The translations under genes were made by a program, and so were the position numbers. Under the pieces are notes generated by a model that saw only the letters and a list, made by a program, of their open reading frames with translations, was not told the origin of the DNA and made no database searches. This document shows positions 10,855 through 20,450 of a DNA stretch of 35,880 nt, piece after piece. Every line of letters begins with the position of its first letter. Positions within the stretch are counted from its first letter, which is position 1. This DNA is from Chara braunii (lineage: Eukaryota; Streptophyta; Charophyceae; Charales; Characeae). The stretch is from assembly GCA_003427395.1 (NCBI GenBank), contig BFEA01000069.1:1576248-1612127 (forward strand), in the 5' to 3' direction.

Positions 10855-11100
10855 CGGGGTAAAGACGCAAACTTGGCACCGCGACGAAACCTTCGTATCG
10901 ATTTGCCCCCAAACGGCGAAAAAAATGCCGCAGGGCCGCAAAACACTTTCCCGCCATTTTAACACAGCGGCCGTTACCGGCCCAGCCAGGGTGCAAAAAT
11001 GGCACCAAAAGTGATTTTGGGACCTGCGGCACTCTTTTTCTCGTTTGAGGGCAAGTGAATACATCGGTTTCGTCGCGGGGAGTTTTATGACTTTTCCCCA
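10855..11100. mobile_element. Foldback (hairpin) element B, related to A
   Basis: The left arm ggggtaaagacgcaaacttg then gcaccgcgacgaaacc is an imperfect inverted copy of the right arm ggtttcgtcgcggggagtt then ttatgacttttcccc. The inner segments ccgcagggccgcaaaacac and aagtgattttgggacctgc also correspond after complementing. Both element A and B arms can be translated into the same lysine/proline-rich peptide pattern in opposite directions. I take this as a trace of shared origin, not a gene. Confidence 0.65.
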
Positions 11101-11504
11101 TGGTCCGCAGATCTTGAGCTTGAATCCTAATGGAACCAGATGAATAAAACGGGTCGGGGCCTCAGAATGATGCACACTTGTCCTTATTTCATCATACAAG
11201 TCGAATACCATTTTGCCTTTCCTGTTATAAAAGCTGTCCTTTCGCATCTGGTGCTGTATGTGTGATTCACAGCGAGAAAAGTGGACTGTCACCGACTGTG
11301 ATGTCGCAGTCATCTGCGCGAGAGGAGAGTAGGTGGACGCCTGCGTGCTTCGTTGAAGTTTCACGAGTGGTGTTCTCCGTTCCAGCTGTAGCAAATACAT
11401 CGTCGTGGTTGTTCTCACGGTGTAATGTACTCGAAAGTTCGCCGTGATGAGACCGAAGTTCGAATCAATACCGACTGTACGGCAATCACGGGTGAGCGTC
11501 CGTT

Positions 11505-11505
<1 letters not shown>
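11101..11505. other. Intergenic, nothing recognised
   Basis: Mixed-composition DNA without coding or RNA signals that I can support. Confidence 0.4.

Positions 11506-11553
<48 letters not shown>
11506..11553. repeat. (CT)n microsatellite
   Basis: This is an uninterrupted CT run of about 48 bases followed by a C-rich stretch. Read on the minus strand it produces a spurious Glu-Arg repeat in long ORFs. Confidence 0.97.
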
Positions 11554-11555
<2 letters not shown>

Positions 11556-12321
11556 CTGCGCCCCCCCCCTCCTCCCGTGTGCCATTTTCTTCCTTGCAAC
11601 CCGCCTTTGAACTCTTTTCCCCTTTTCTGCCGCAGTCTGTCTGTTTCTGACTCTCCGCACCCACATCTCTTCAGAGTCTCTAGATGTGCCTGTGAGGCTG
11701 TGACCTCCTGCTGGGGCTTTAGCGTGCGACGTGCGTGTCCGTGTGCCTGCGCCTGAGTGTATGCGTGCGTGCTTGAGGAAAGCGCGCGGGGCAGCTTTTC
11801 CCTCCTTGAACTCCCTTCCCTGCGCCTTAGTGGTTCCCTCTGTGCCGAAAAATCCCTCGTCGCCTCCTACTTTCCGTTTCATCGCTCTCACTTGAACGCA
11901 CTGTGATGGATGCACGACGCGCTCCGTTGACTAGACCGCCCCGCCAAATTCATCCATTCCTCACATCTGCCGACGATCTGATAGATACCCCGCCCAATGC
12001 TTTGGTTGATATGATGCGCTGTTAACGCGGAAGTCTGAACGCACGGCATCGAGCGTTGCTTTTCGGTTCAGACATGATTTCGCAGCACTAAAAGCAGGCT
12101 CAACGCTCACTTACTCACATCACAACACGCAGGCGTCGCCTAGTTTTAATTTCGACGGCCTGTAGGCTTGATTCCAGAGCTTGTAATTGCAAACGGAGTC
12201 CATACCGCTCAGAGGACATTCACTACGTTGTTGGAGTACTTTTTTTTTTTTTTTTTTTTTGGTGGAGTACTTTGCTGTCTTGCATTAGAAACGATACCAC
12301 TACGACTACACTGTGCGCTAA
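11554..12321. other. Intergenic, nothing recognised
   Basis: A pyrimidine-rich stretch follows the (CT)n, and a T-run of about 20 bases lies at 12241-12260. The region could hold untranslated sequence of a downstream gene, but no start or splice signal is decisive. Confidence 0.35.
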
Positions 12322-12672
12322 CCGCTAACCCCGCTTTTTCAAATTTTGGGTTTTCCAGAAGTCAATTTTGCTCTTGTTCAAGTTGTTTTAGGGCTATCTT
12401 TAGCGTTCGTTTGGGGTTTCTGCGTGTCGTGTTTGAAGGAAAGTGGATGCCTGGAGGTATCTTTTTCGGACAATAATGACGATAATGAAGAAAGGGCGAA
12501 TCTTGACGAGAGATATTTCCTACTGAAACGGAGTCCTCGGGCGGCTTTTTTGGGTGCTTTGTTCGCTATTTTCGTTTCCTTTTTTGGTTTCTCTTTGTTT
12601 TGGTGGTGCTCTGTTGATGGGTGGCTAGCTCGGTGGAAAAGGATTTCCCGATTTCTTGTAAATCTGTGCTAA
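12322..12672 (+). CDS. Uncertain ORF encoding two hydrophobic segments
   Basis: The frame is open from just after a TAA at 12319 to the TAA at 12670. It encodes two likely membrane helices separated by a polar, Asp/Glu-rich linker: about 20 residues around VVLGLSLAFVWGF and about 20 around LGALFAIFVSFFGF. There is no in-frame ATG near the 5' end. An acceptor-like ttttccag at about 12352-12359 suggests it could be a 3' exon of a gene whose upstream exons I cannot place. It resembles neither of the two paralogs. Chance translation of T-rich DNA is a real alternative. Confidence 0.25.
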   Translation, partial: PLTPLFQILGFPEVNFALVQVVLGLSLAFVWGFCVSCLKESGCLEVSFSDNNDDNEERANLDERYFLLKRSPRAAFLGALFAIFVSFFGFSLFWWCSVDGWLARWKRISRFLVNLC

Positions 12673-12957
12673 AAGACCATGAAAAATAGGATTTCGTTTC
12701 AGTTTCTCTCTCTAACTACGTTAAGTGGTGGTGAGAAGAGGCATGACACGCATGCCGAATTCAATTGAAGCCTTCCTCCACCCTCAAGTTCCCTCAAAGT
12801 CGCTATACTCAGCGACTCCGGACTGCAGCGCACGCTCCTATTGGTTATAGAGTCGTATTCAATTGCGTACCTGCATCTCTGTAGTCTTAACGCTACGGCG
12901 TGTAGGTGTAAGCGTTCGAGATGCTGGAGTATCAGGGGCCCAGGGGGGAGAGAGGGG
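12673..12957. promoter_or_regulatory. Upstream region of paralog 2
   Basis: About 285 bases separate the preceding ORF from the gap. A CCAAT box in reverse (attgg at about 12839-12843) is visible. No firm TATA box could be placed, and promoter function is inferred only from position. Confidence 0.3.
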
Positions 12958-13117
12958 NNNNNNNNNNNNNNNNNNNNNNNNNNNNNNNNNNNNNNNNNNN
13001 NNNNNNNNNNNNNNNNNNNNNNNNNNNNNNNNNNNNNNNNNNNNNNNNNNNNNNNNNNNNNNNNNNNNNNNNNNNNNNNNNNNNNNNNNNNNNNNNNNNN
13101 NNNNNNNNNNNNNNNNN
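12958..13117. other. Assembly gap (160 N)
   Basis: A run of 160 unknown bases is bordered on its left by gggggagagagggg and on its right by a GA dinucleotide run. The gap therefore probably hides an unresolved GA microsatellite and part of the 5' UTR or promoter of paralog 2. Confidence 0.98.

Positions 13118-13153
<36 letters not shown>
13118..13153. repeat. (GA)n microsatellite just before paralog 2
   Basis: A GA run abuts the gap and ends 7 bases before the ATG at 13161. The position mirrors the (AG)n upstream of paralog 1. The true length is unknown because of the gap. Confidence 0.97.
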
Positions 13154-13155
<2 letters not shown>

Positions 13156-13160
13156 CGCAA

Positions 13161-15695
13161 ATGGTCTACAGAATCTCTTCATCTATGAAGAAACGTTTGG
13201 CGAGATACTCTTCGATCGAGACGGGAGAGAGCATTGTAGGTTATGTCGTTCTCACTTTACTGACTCTTGATCTGGGTGCCTTCGCCTCGTATATGAGCGG
13301 GAAGGTCATGGGGACGTGCGTTGCACTTTCGTTCGTGGCGGCTTTTTCGAAAGTCATTGCGTTCATGGAGAACTCGTATTTCAGCGGCAGGTCGTGCGCG
13401 CAGATCGCCTCTATTACACCCCATAGATTTCAGCTCGGCCGCGTAAGTATTCTGACGGACGACTTTCAGGTTGCTTTGACTTTTAATGATGTGCAAGTCG
13501 CAGTCCGCCTACTTGCCATGGTTGTACAAGTAGGTCTCGGGATCCTCCTCCGTTTGTCTACTTCTGACATCGGGGAAATCGTGAGCAACGACGCGGAGGT
13601 GGCAAAGCACCGTCTCCAAGAGTTGCTCAGGGCCACATATATTTCAGTCTTAATCCATTCTTCCTTATCCGCTGCGTTACTCTTTTTCGCGGTCTCTTGC
13701 GTTCTATGTAATCAATTAGTTACTGTCGCTGCTGGCTGTGTCAACCTCCTTTGCCATGGATGCTTTGTACGAACGGCAATCAGCAGAATACCGCCTTATG
13801 GCGAGGGCCCGCTAAACCAGCGCCTCCGCAGAATGATTAGCGAGGACATAGTCGCTAGGATGTGGCAGGTGCACCATCGCCGTCACTTGGGCTTCACTGT
13901 TGTGGATGCCCAAGCGAATAGGGACTCGTGCGGGCTGCAAGGGTATTGGTTCTACAGCATGAAAGAGCTGCTTCAGATTGTCAGAGCGGAACTAGCTGAC
14001 TTGCCAGATGTGGGTTCGGGGTGAACGGACGAAAATTCACAAGTACAGGAAGGTCATAACAACTTGAAGATGGCCCTCACGTCCCTCCTTGAACTTTCGA
14101 GGAAGAGAGATCTGCATGCGACCTGCGTCTTTACTTGCAAATCAGGTGAGATGGCTAGACATATGCAGGATCTGCCCCTGCTGAGCCGTTGCAGCAACGA
14201 TGTAGATGCAGGCCGAGATTTCGCGCGAGCGGAAGGATACGTGGTCATGCTGCAAGTTCTCGAATGTGCTCCTCCCAACGCAGGAGAGGTTGAGATGGCT
14301 GCATCGATCCTTGCCGGCTTCGGCTGGGGCCTCTCTGTCCTGCCTTGGCAACACGACAGGGAAGTGGAGGACAAAGACTTCGTTTTGAAAATGCTGTTGG
14401 ACGATGATTTTCACTACTGCACCAAGGAGCTTCTTCATGAACTGTTAAAACTGCTCCCTTGCCTTCCCCCGCAGACGGGTGGAAGTCGGTCGGCCTGCAC
14501 CAGGCCAGACAACGGGTCGCTTCAAGAAGCCGCTATTTCTGCTCTCTGTTCTTTTTCACACGCCGCAAGTGACGTGCACTCGCAGGCTGAGCGCTGTGAA
14601 CGCTGCGAGCAGGGTGCAAGCGCTGGCAACCTTGAGTGTGACGCGTCTGATTGCACAATTAGACTCTGCAATGCGTTCAGCACAAAGTGTCCGACTAGTT
14701 GGCTTCTGAAGAAAGAGATGCCTGACTTTCGAGGGGCGGGCAATACGTGGGTGAGAGCCGTAACCTCCGTCCTAGACAATCAGGCAGCGGTCGACCTTCT
14801 GCTCAGTTGTGCGAGGAACGAGCTCAACGTGTCACGCAGGTTCGTCGGGGACGCCATCCGGACCTTGTCCTCTCTCTGGTCCTGCAAGGCGATATATTGG
14901 CATCGTTTCGATAAAAGGATACCGAAGGATTTCCCTCCTCCGTTGGCTGACGTCAGCACACTTCCGAACCACGAGGAGGTAACGCAGAAGCTCGCGTCGC
15001 TGGTCCACGAGAGCGCGGCGGACCGATCATCTGTATCCCCTCTTGCGAAGCTGCATCTTGCGCAGATCCTTATCTCTCAGAATATCAGGGATGAGCAGTT
15101 GGACGTTGACATAGCGGACGTCCTCCTGCATTGCCTCCGGTACTGGAGGAGAGCAGTTGGTAACCATCTGCTTGAGTATTTCGCTTGCGAGGTCATGGAA
15201 ACACTGTGGGACCTTTTTGAGACGTCAGAAAACAAAGTGTCCATCTTAGGGAGGATAGAGAGATCTCCAGGAGGTGTGGGCTGTCTCAAACTCATGACTT
15301 CGACTGTTTTGGCTCCCATTCGTGCCGTCAGGCTGGAGCACAATAACTTCGACAGCCTCTTGTCTGACTACTTGCTGAAAGACAAAGTCAACGACTGGTG
15401 TACAGAGGACTACGTGACTGATTGTGCAGGTACCGCAGCCGGGCTTCTTGCGTTGTTCTTATCTGTACCAGGCGGGCCGGACTTCATCACGCCTGCTAAT
15501 ATTGAGTTCTTGGGGGCTGCTGTAGAGCACGCCACCTGCGACGGGCAAGCGCCAATTTCGCAACCCTTAGTCGAGAATGTGTTAGGACGACTCGGTAGGG
15601 CGCTTGGTTGGCTGTGCATTCTGCTAGGTCATCTGACGTGGCAACCGCGAACCTCGCAGTGTGTGGCTGAAACAATTAGTAATAGTCGTGCGTAA
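13161..15695 (+). CDS. Unknown membrane plus helical-repeat protein, paralog 2 (one in-frame TGA)
   Basis: I do not recognise this family. The frame from ATG 13161 to the TAA at 15693-15695 spans 844 codons and is open except for one TGA at 14022-14024 (codon 288). The start matches paralog 1 (MVY, then a GY-rich hydrophobic segment at residues 27-45). Other hydrophobic segments lie near residues 115-130 and 160-195. Conserved blocks shared with the gene at 271 include YFSG-x-SC (73-79), CGL-x-GYWFYS (from 257), MQDLP-xx-SRC (about 335), SILAGF, LPWQ-x-DR, CSF-x-HAASDVH, YWRRA and SPGGV-x-CL. In paralog 1 the residue aligned with the stop is an Arg, so CGA to TGA is the simplest origin. A MAL-x-SL-x-ELS methionine at 14070, conserved in both genes, could restart translation. 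The C-terminal half looks ARM/HEAT-like (inference). Function unknown. Confidence 0.82.
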
Positions 15696-16210
15696 ACTTG
15701 TTCATACACGAAACGTTGTCAGACTAATGTGCAAAGTTGTGAGAAGAAATCCGGGGATCCCGCTTCAGAATCTTTCTCCTGTTCTCGCCATGCTGCGCGA
15801 AATGCCCGTTCTCAGGCTATAGACACCGCGAAGACTCCAAGCGTTCAAAATGAATTGTGAACGAGAAACAGACGCTAAAATTGAAAAGATACGGTAAACA
15901 TGACGGGGGGTTATGGCAAAGGAAAAGCAAGTAGCTGCTGCTCGTGTGCCAAATCATGCCAACACAGCTGCACAAATGGGATGACTGCTGCAGGATGTAG
16001 TCCGAGTCTGCCTTTTTATGTTTTCTGTTGTTGCCTGCATGGGTCCTGGGGACCATCTCACGCAAGTGTGTACATGTCATGCATCATACTCACACACAAT
16101 GATCAGTAGTCTCACACAGTAGACAAAGGTAGATGAGAAGAGAATCGAGTTTCACAGCTTATATTATCAAAACTATGATTGCAAAGAGTTTCATAGTTCT
16201 CTGAGTCTGG
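15696..16210. other. Intergenic downstream of paralog 2, nothing recognised
   Basis: No coding or RNA signal can be supported. A polyadenylation signal could not be placed with confidence. Confidence 0.4.
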
Positions 16211-16214
16211 CGCT

Positions 16215-16345
16215 CATCAGCGCTATGCAAATCCTTTGTCAACTCATCAATATGACTTCCAGTACATCAGCGCTACTCCTGCAGATTGTCTCTAAGTCAT
16301 CAATGTGGTCACTACTCATCAGCGCCACCTCTGCAGTTCACCTCC
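16215..16345. repeat. Three imperfect ~51-bp tandem units
   Basis: The motif catcagcgc occurs at 16215, 16265 and 16317, a spacing of 50 and 52 bases. Within the units catcaatatg and catcaatgtg recur at the same offset. This is a short degenerate tandem repeat. Confidence 0.6.
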
Positions 16346-16427
16346 AACTCAGGTAAGTATCTTCCATAGCCAAACCTTGAATGAACACTCCCTGCCTCAG
16401 TCCCTTCCTCCTACGATGCATACACAC

Positions 16428-16465
16428 CTGTCTCTTATACACATCTAGATGTGTATAAGAGACAG
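16428..16465. other. Nextera mate-pair junction adapter left in the assembly
   Basis: The 19-mer CTGTCTCTTATACACATCT (16428-16446), the Tn5 mosaic end, is followed directly by its own reverse complement (16447-16465). This exact 38-bp arrangement is the circularisation junction of Nextera mate-pair libraries and is not natural DNA. Its minus-strand translation gives the well-known artefact peptide SYTHLDVYKRQ. The sequences on either side may not be adjacent, or may be wrongly oriented, in the real genome. Confidence 0.97.
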
Positions 16466-17157
16466 TCCCTACACGATCTTCATCCTCCAGCGCTGCTCCT
16501 ACTGACTGGCGCACAAGTGCTTCAGCACTTCCACGCACAGAATGCCAGTCGAGATCTGGCGAGGAATGAGGCTGGCTGCTGCCTTTATAGTGCTGGCCTC
16601 TCCTCCCTGGGTCTGCATTGGCTCAGTTCAGCCTTTGCTTCGTCCAAGACCCTGCATTGCATGTGTCCTAGTACAGTCCCAATGAAGTTCAACTGCTGCT
16701 GAGGCCTTTCAGCCTAGATTTGGACTTGAAAGTCTGGATCTGGACTGTCCCCTGGACTTAGACAAGAACTGGGACTTAACCTATTGACTTACTTTGGGAC
16801 AGGCACATTTTTAGACGAACAGACACACTCACTGCCTGAATAAACACTCCCAAGGTGTGAATAAACACTCTTCTCTGCACGAACATGTGCACTGACTGCA
16901 CGCACAGACACACCCTATTCCGAATAGACATGACATGCACATCTCCTGGTGAACGGGTAAGTCTTTTGACAATGCCCTTTGCTTTAGATCTGGATGTGCA
17001 CGTTGATAGAGAACTTCACCTTTGACCTGCTTTCACGTTTCTGAGCCCTGGCGAGATACCCTTTTACGCTGCTTTACTTTTACAAGGCCTGAAGCCTGCA
17101 TCGGGTAAAGACCCTTTTACTCTCGCCGGCCTAGTTTCGAAGTCCTCTGAGAATCAT
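16466..17157. other. Region 3' of the chromovirus pol, possible remnant of its LTR
   Basis: The stretch lies downstream of the minus-strand pol frame. It contains short internal repeats such as gaataaacactc at about 16837 and 16858; a similar gaatgaacactc lies left of the adapter at about 16379. I could not find a matching second copy upstream of gag, so LTR identity is unproven. Confidence 0.3.
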
Positions 17158-17664
17158 TTACCTATTAAGGATATGAATCCCTCTTTTTGCGCTTTCATAT
17201 GCAGACACAATATGAGGTGCAGAGTCTAATAACTCTTCTCGTGTGAACCAGCGATCTTCACTAGGATCCTAGTACAAAAACCTCACCTTATATTGTCGTT
17301 GTGGTCTGCCTCTACGTCCAGTGTGGTAAGTACTTTCTGCAACAATTTTATCCACGTAATACTTCCCATCCATACTTGGAGGTATCGCTGATCGGCGACT
17401 TGGAAAGAGCTCATTTGTTACACAAGGTAAGAGCTTGGACGCATGGAACACTGGATATGTACGTAGATGTAGAGGAATCTCGATGACATACGGAGGACCA
17501 TCCACATCTCCAATTACGTCTAAAACTTGCCGAGGTCCGCTGTACGTGGGTAAAAGCTTCTGAGAGATGATTTCTTCAGGAGCAAACTCTTTAGATTTCA
17601 CCCAAACCAAATCTCCTACAGCAAATTGAGACGGTCGTCTGCGTTTATTTGATTGTTCAATCAT
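17158..17664 (-). pseudogene. Chromovirus pol: integrase C-terminus and chromodomain
   Basis: The frame begins MIEQSNKRRRPSQF and contains the integrase C-terminal GDLVWVKSKEF motif, followed by a GPRQVLDVIG stretch. It ends with a chromodomain that starts near GKYYVDKIVA and continues through QYKVRFLY, an in-frame TAG, then DPSEDRWFTREELL. The stop sits where chromodomains normally have an aromatic residue (W), which fits TGG to TAG. The frame finally closes at the TAA at 17158-17160. In this class the chromodomain is thought to steer integration to modified chromatin. Upstream, a TAG separates it from the integrase core frame. Confidence 0.85.
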
Positions 17665-18594
17665 CTGATACTATGCTTTGACTATGTTTTCCTTTACCTT
17701 CTCAATGTCTTTCTGATACTGGACTGCAAATTCAGGAGTCCCTATAGGAAGCTTATGTACTTGATCCGGGTTCAATCCATCAATGGGTCTGCGTGGACGC
17801 CATCCCAGATGTAACTCCATAGGAGTCTTACACGTAGACAGGTGTACAAAGTTATTGTAGGCACTAGCAACCTTAGGGAGATGTTCATCCTAGTCAATTT
17901 GATCGGGACGAATGTACATGCGTAAAGTTTGTTGTAATATCTTGTTCATCTGGTCAGTCTGGCCATTAGTCTCAGGATGTCTACCTTAGGACATAGTCAA
18001 CTTAGAGTCATATACATTCATCAGTTGCTGCCATTGTTCACTTGTGAACCTGGTATCTCTGTTACTTACAATAGTCAAGGGATGCCCAAAGTCTTTTACC
18101 CAATGGTTAAAGAACTCTCGAATTACCAAATCAGTCCTGGCTTCTGAAGGCAAAGCTACAGAAACAACATACTTGGTGAATCTATCCACTACGACCATTA
18201 CTTGCGTTTTTCCATTTCTGCTCTTCATCTTAGTATCCATGAAATCTATAGAGACAAAGTTTCCTGGGCTTGTAGGGATAGGCAATGGCTTAAGTAACCC
18301 AAGGGGCGATTGCGTGGTGCTTTTGTTTCGTAAGCATACTTCACAATCTTGAACATACGTGATACAGTCTGCCTTCATTCGAGGTCATGTGTAGGAACGC
18401 GACAAAGTTCCATAGGTCTTCTTCCACTCAAAACAGCCTTCTCTATCATGGCATTCCCCCAATATCATACTCTTGATCTCTTCATTATTTGGTATACACA
18501 GCCTATCATTCACATTAGTTCGTTTGAACAATAGACCCTGAGTAACTTTACGATCAGGAAACTCTGTGGGTTTTTCTTGTATTTGCTTAATCAT
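17665..18594 (-). pseudogene. Chromovirus pol: integrase zinc-binding and catalytic core
   Basis: Reading on the minus strand, the zinc-binding part runs from ILGECHDREG to DCEVCLRNKS. The second histidine of the HHCC motif appears to be a cysteine here. The catalytic core follows with SIDFM (first Asp), VSNRDTRF (second Asp) and HPETNGQTDQMNK, where the usual catalytic Glu is Asp. In-frame stops occur after SRSYT (TGA), LTMS (TAA), DQID (TAG) and NIVKA (TAG). Several sit at expected tryptophans. The protein would cut and join element DNA into the host genome; this copy cannot. Confidence 0.85.
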
Positions 18595-18597
18595 GGT

Positions 18598-19275
18598 CTA
18601 AGAGATAAAATCAGAGGAATACGTCTTCCTAATCTTCTCTTGTAGGTCAACACCCACATGAAAATAAGTCACAATAGCACCGAAGAAGTCTGATCTACGA
18701 CTTAGTGCATCAACAACAACGTTATACTTACCCCTTACTGGCTTTAGCTCAAAATCAAACATATCAATCTTCGTAGCCCACCTTGTCAACTTAGGTGTCA
18801 TTCGAGCTTGCGTTTTGAGTCAGCGAAGCGTTTCATGGTCGGATTATACCTTAAAATGCCTTCCTTGAAGATAGTGTCGCCAATGATTGAGAGCCTTACG
18901 AAAAACATACAACTCTCTTTCATACGTAGAGGCGACCACTTTCTCATTAGGCAATCGGCAAGACATAAACTCCACAGGTCTGTATCCATGCCCATCGTTT
19001 TGCTGGAGTACAACACCTATACCATATTGACTGGCGTCGGTCGTGACTACGAAAGGTAATGAAGGGTCTGCCACTTTCAAAACCGGATAGTTAATCAAAC
19101 ACTTTTTCAGACGCTTGAAAGACATCGTGCAGTCTGAATCCCACTTCCAAATTACTTCTTTTTTAAGCAATCTGCGCAGGGGAGCAACTATTATCGTAAA
19201 GTGTCTTATAAACTTGCGATAGTAATTGGCTAACCCAAGGAACGACCGCAACTCAGTCAAAGTGCGGGGGTTAGG
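18598..19275 (-). pseudogene. Chromovirus pol: end of RT, connection and RNase H
   Basis: The minus-strand frame starts in TELRSFLGLANYYRKFI, the conserved segment after the gypsy RT palm. It continues into RNase H with TTDASQYGIGVVLQQ, STYERELYVFRKAL and HWRHYLQGRHFKV, then a TAA, SDHETLR, a TGA and the TPKLTRW region. The last part, KYNVVVDALSRR, is the conserved end of the RNase H region. The stops replace an expected Tyr (V-stop-SDHE) and an expected Trp (LR-stop-L). Confidence 0.88.
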
Positions 19276-20184
19276 CCTTCTTCATCCATTTTTCAACAAC
19301 GTATCGAGTTGGGTTCGCAGCTCATCTAATTTCTGGTGCGACATACGATATATAGGCCCCTTTGGGGGCGCGCTCCCTGAAATCATATCAATGCGGTGTC
19401 GGATTGGTCTTTCTACCACACCACTTGGGGCTTCAGCCACATCGGCGAACTCTTTCAGGACCCTCTCAATCTCTTGAGACAAGACTTCTTCCTTAGTTTC
19501 TCCTTCCTTTACTGGGCGCACATATGCAACAAAGACTTGGTCATACAAGTTGTGTTTCTTTACATGGCGAGCAAACACTGGGGCAGTCATGCAAGAGTAA
19601 GCTAGGCTGCTTTCCTTTCCAGACTCACGATAGAGACGAATGTTATTTTTACCTCCTTGTGGACTTGGGAGCCAACATTCAAGCTCTCTCAATTTTAGAT
19701 CCGCATGCGCAGCGTCACCCCAATCCATTCCTAGCAACACATCAAAGGGCAAATTATCCTCCACCAAGAAGGTCAGAGAGTGGAGAACACGTTCCACCTT
19801 CCCCTCTGCCTCTAGCCAAGAGTATATTTGAACCCCCTCGATGTATCGATCCATAAAGGTTTCACTACTATTAGCTAACTTACTTACAATGGGTTTTTTC
19901 AGTCTTTTAACCTTAAGCCCAAGAAGCAGTTTCTGTAAACCTTTCTTACTGATATAACTGCGTGTAGATCCGCTGTCTATCATACCTCCTACTCTTACTC
20001 AATTTATTTCCAGATTTGCAATTATTAGCTGTCCTTTTTTTTTTCGCATTTCAGTCCAGGCTTCGCGACGAGCGGCCAACTCATCTCCCACGCCAGCAAG
20101 GGATCCATCTAGAGAGATGCATACATTTGCAACCTCTGGACAGTGCACTAGATGGGGACTTTTTTCCTCTTTAGTTTCTGCCAT
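19276..20184 (-). pseudogene. Chromovirus pol: aspartic protease and first residues of RT
   Basis: The minus-strand frame carries MIDSGSTRSYIS, the retropepsin active-site loop (D-S-G-S in place of the common D-T/S-G-A), and later FDVLLGMDW, the typical second protease motif. It then reaches the RT N-terminal hallmark YRMSHQKLDELRTQLDTLL. After KNG comes a TGA and a direct jump to the segment after the RT palm. About 190 residues containing the YxDD catalytic centre are therefore absent. A further TGA at 19999-20001 separates the upstream part of the frame (19999-20184). Confidence 0.88.
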
Positions 20185-20252
20185 TGGGGCCTTCGAATGG
20201 GAGGATTCTTATTTTTCAACATTCGAAGCCCGTGTAGAGGTAATTGGCACCT

Positions 20253-20450
20253 CTACTGGCTGTTCCCTTTTGCCCCCCTATAGTCAGGGCAACAGGGGAC
20301 AATGTGGTCGGGGTCCCCACACTTGAGGCATTGGTCTGCCTTCTTTCTTTCGGCCCAGACTTTTTCGTTTATTCCCAATTTTTTCCAAGGCTCTCCTTCA
20401 GGTAGGCCTGGATGTGGTGGGTATGGTTTGTCCCACTTATTGTACCACAT
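20253..20450 (-). pseudogene. Chromovirus gag fragment with CCHC zinc knuckle
   Basis: The short minus-strand frame contains CLKCGDPDHIVPCC, a C-x2-C-x4-H-x4-C zinc knuckle typical of the nucleocapsid part of gag, preceded by a WAERKKADQ stretch. A GRGRG run lies just upstream in the same frame. The capsid portion is not recognisable, so gag is truncated at its 5' end. It is in a different frame from the protease. Confidence 0.8.

Noticed and set aside
10786-11915. Minus-strand ORFs with Glu-Arg repeats
   Set aside because: The repeats are translations of the (CT)n microsatellite, and the rest covers a foldback element.
17158-20450. Alternative genetic code (UGA/UAG read as Trp)
   Set aside because: Only the transposon frames show this. 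The host paralogs use TGG freely and the stops include both TGA and TAG, so mutation explains it better.
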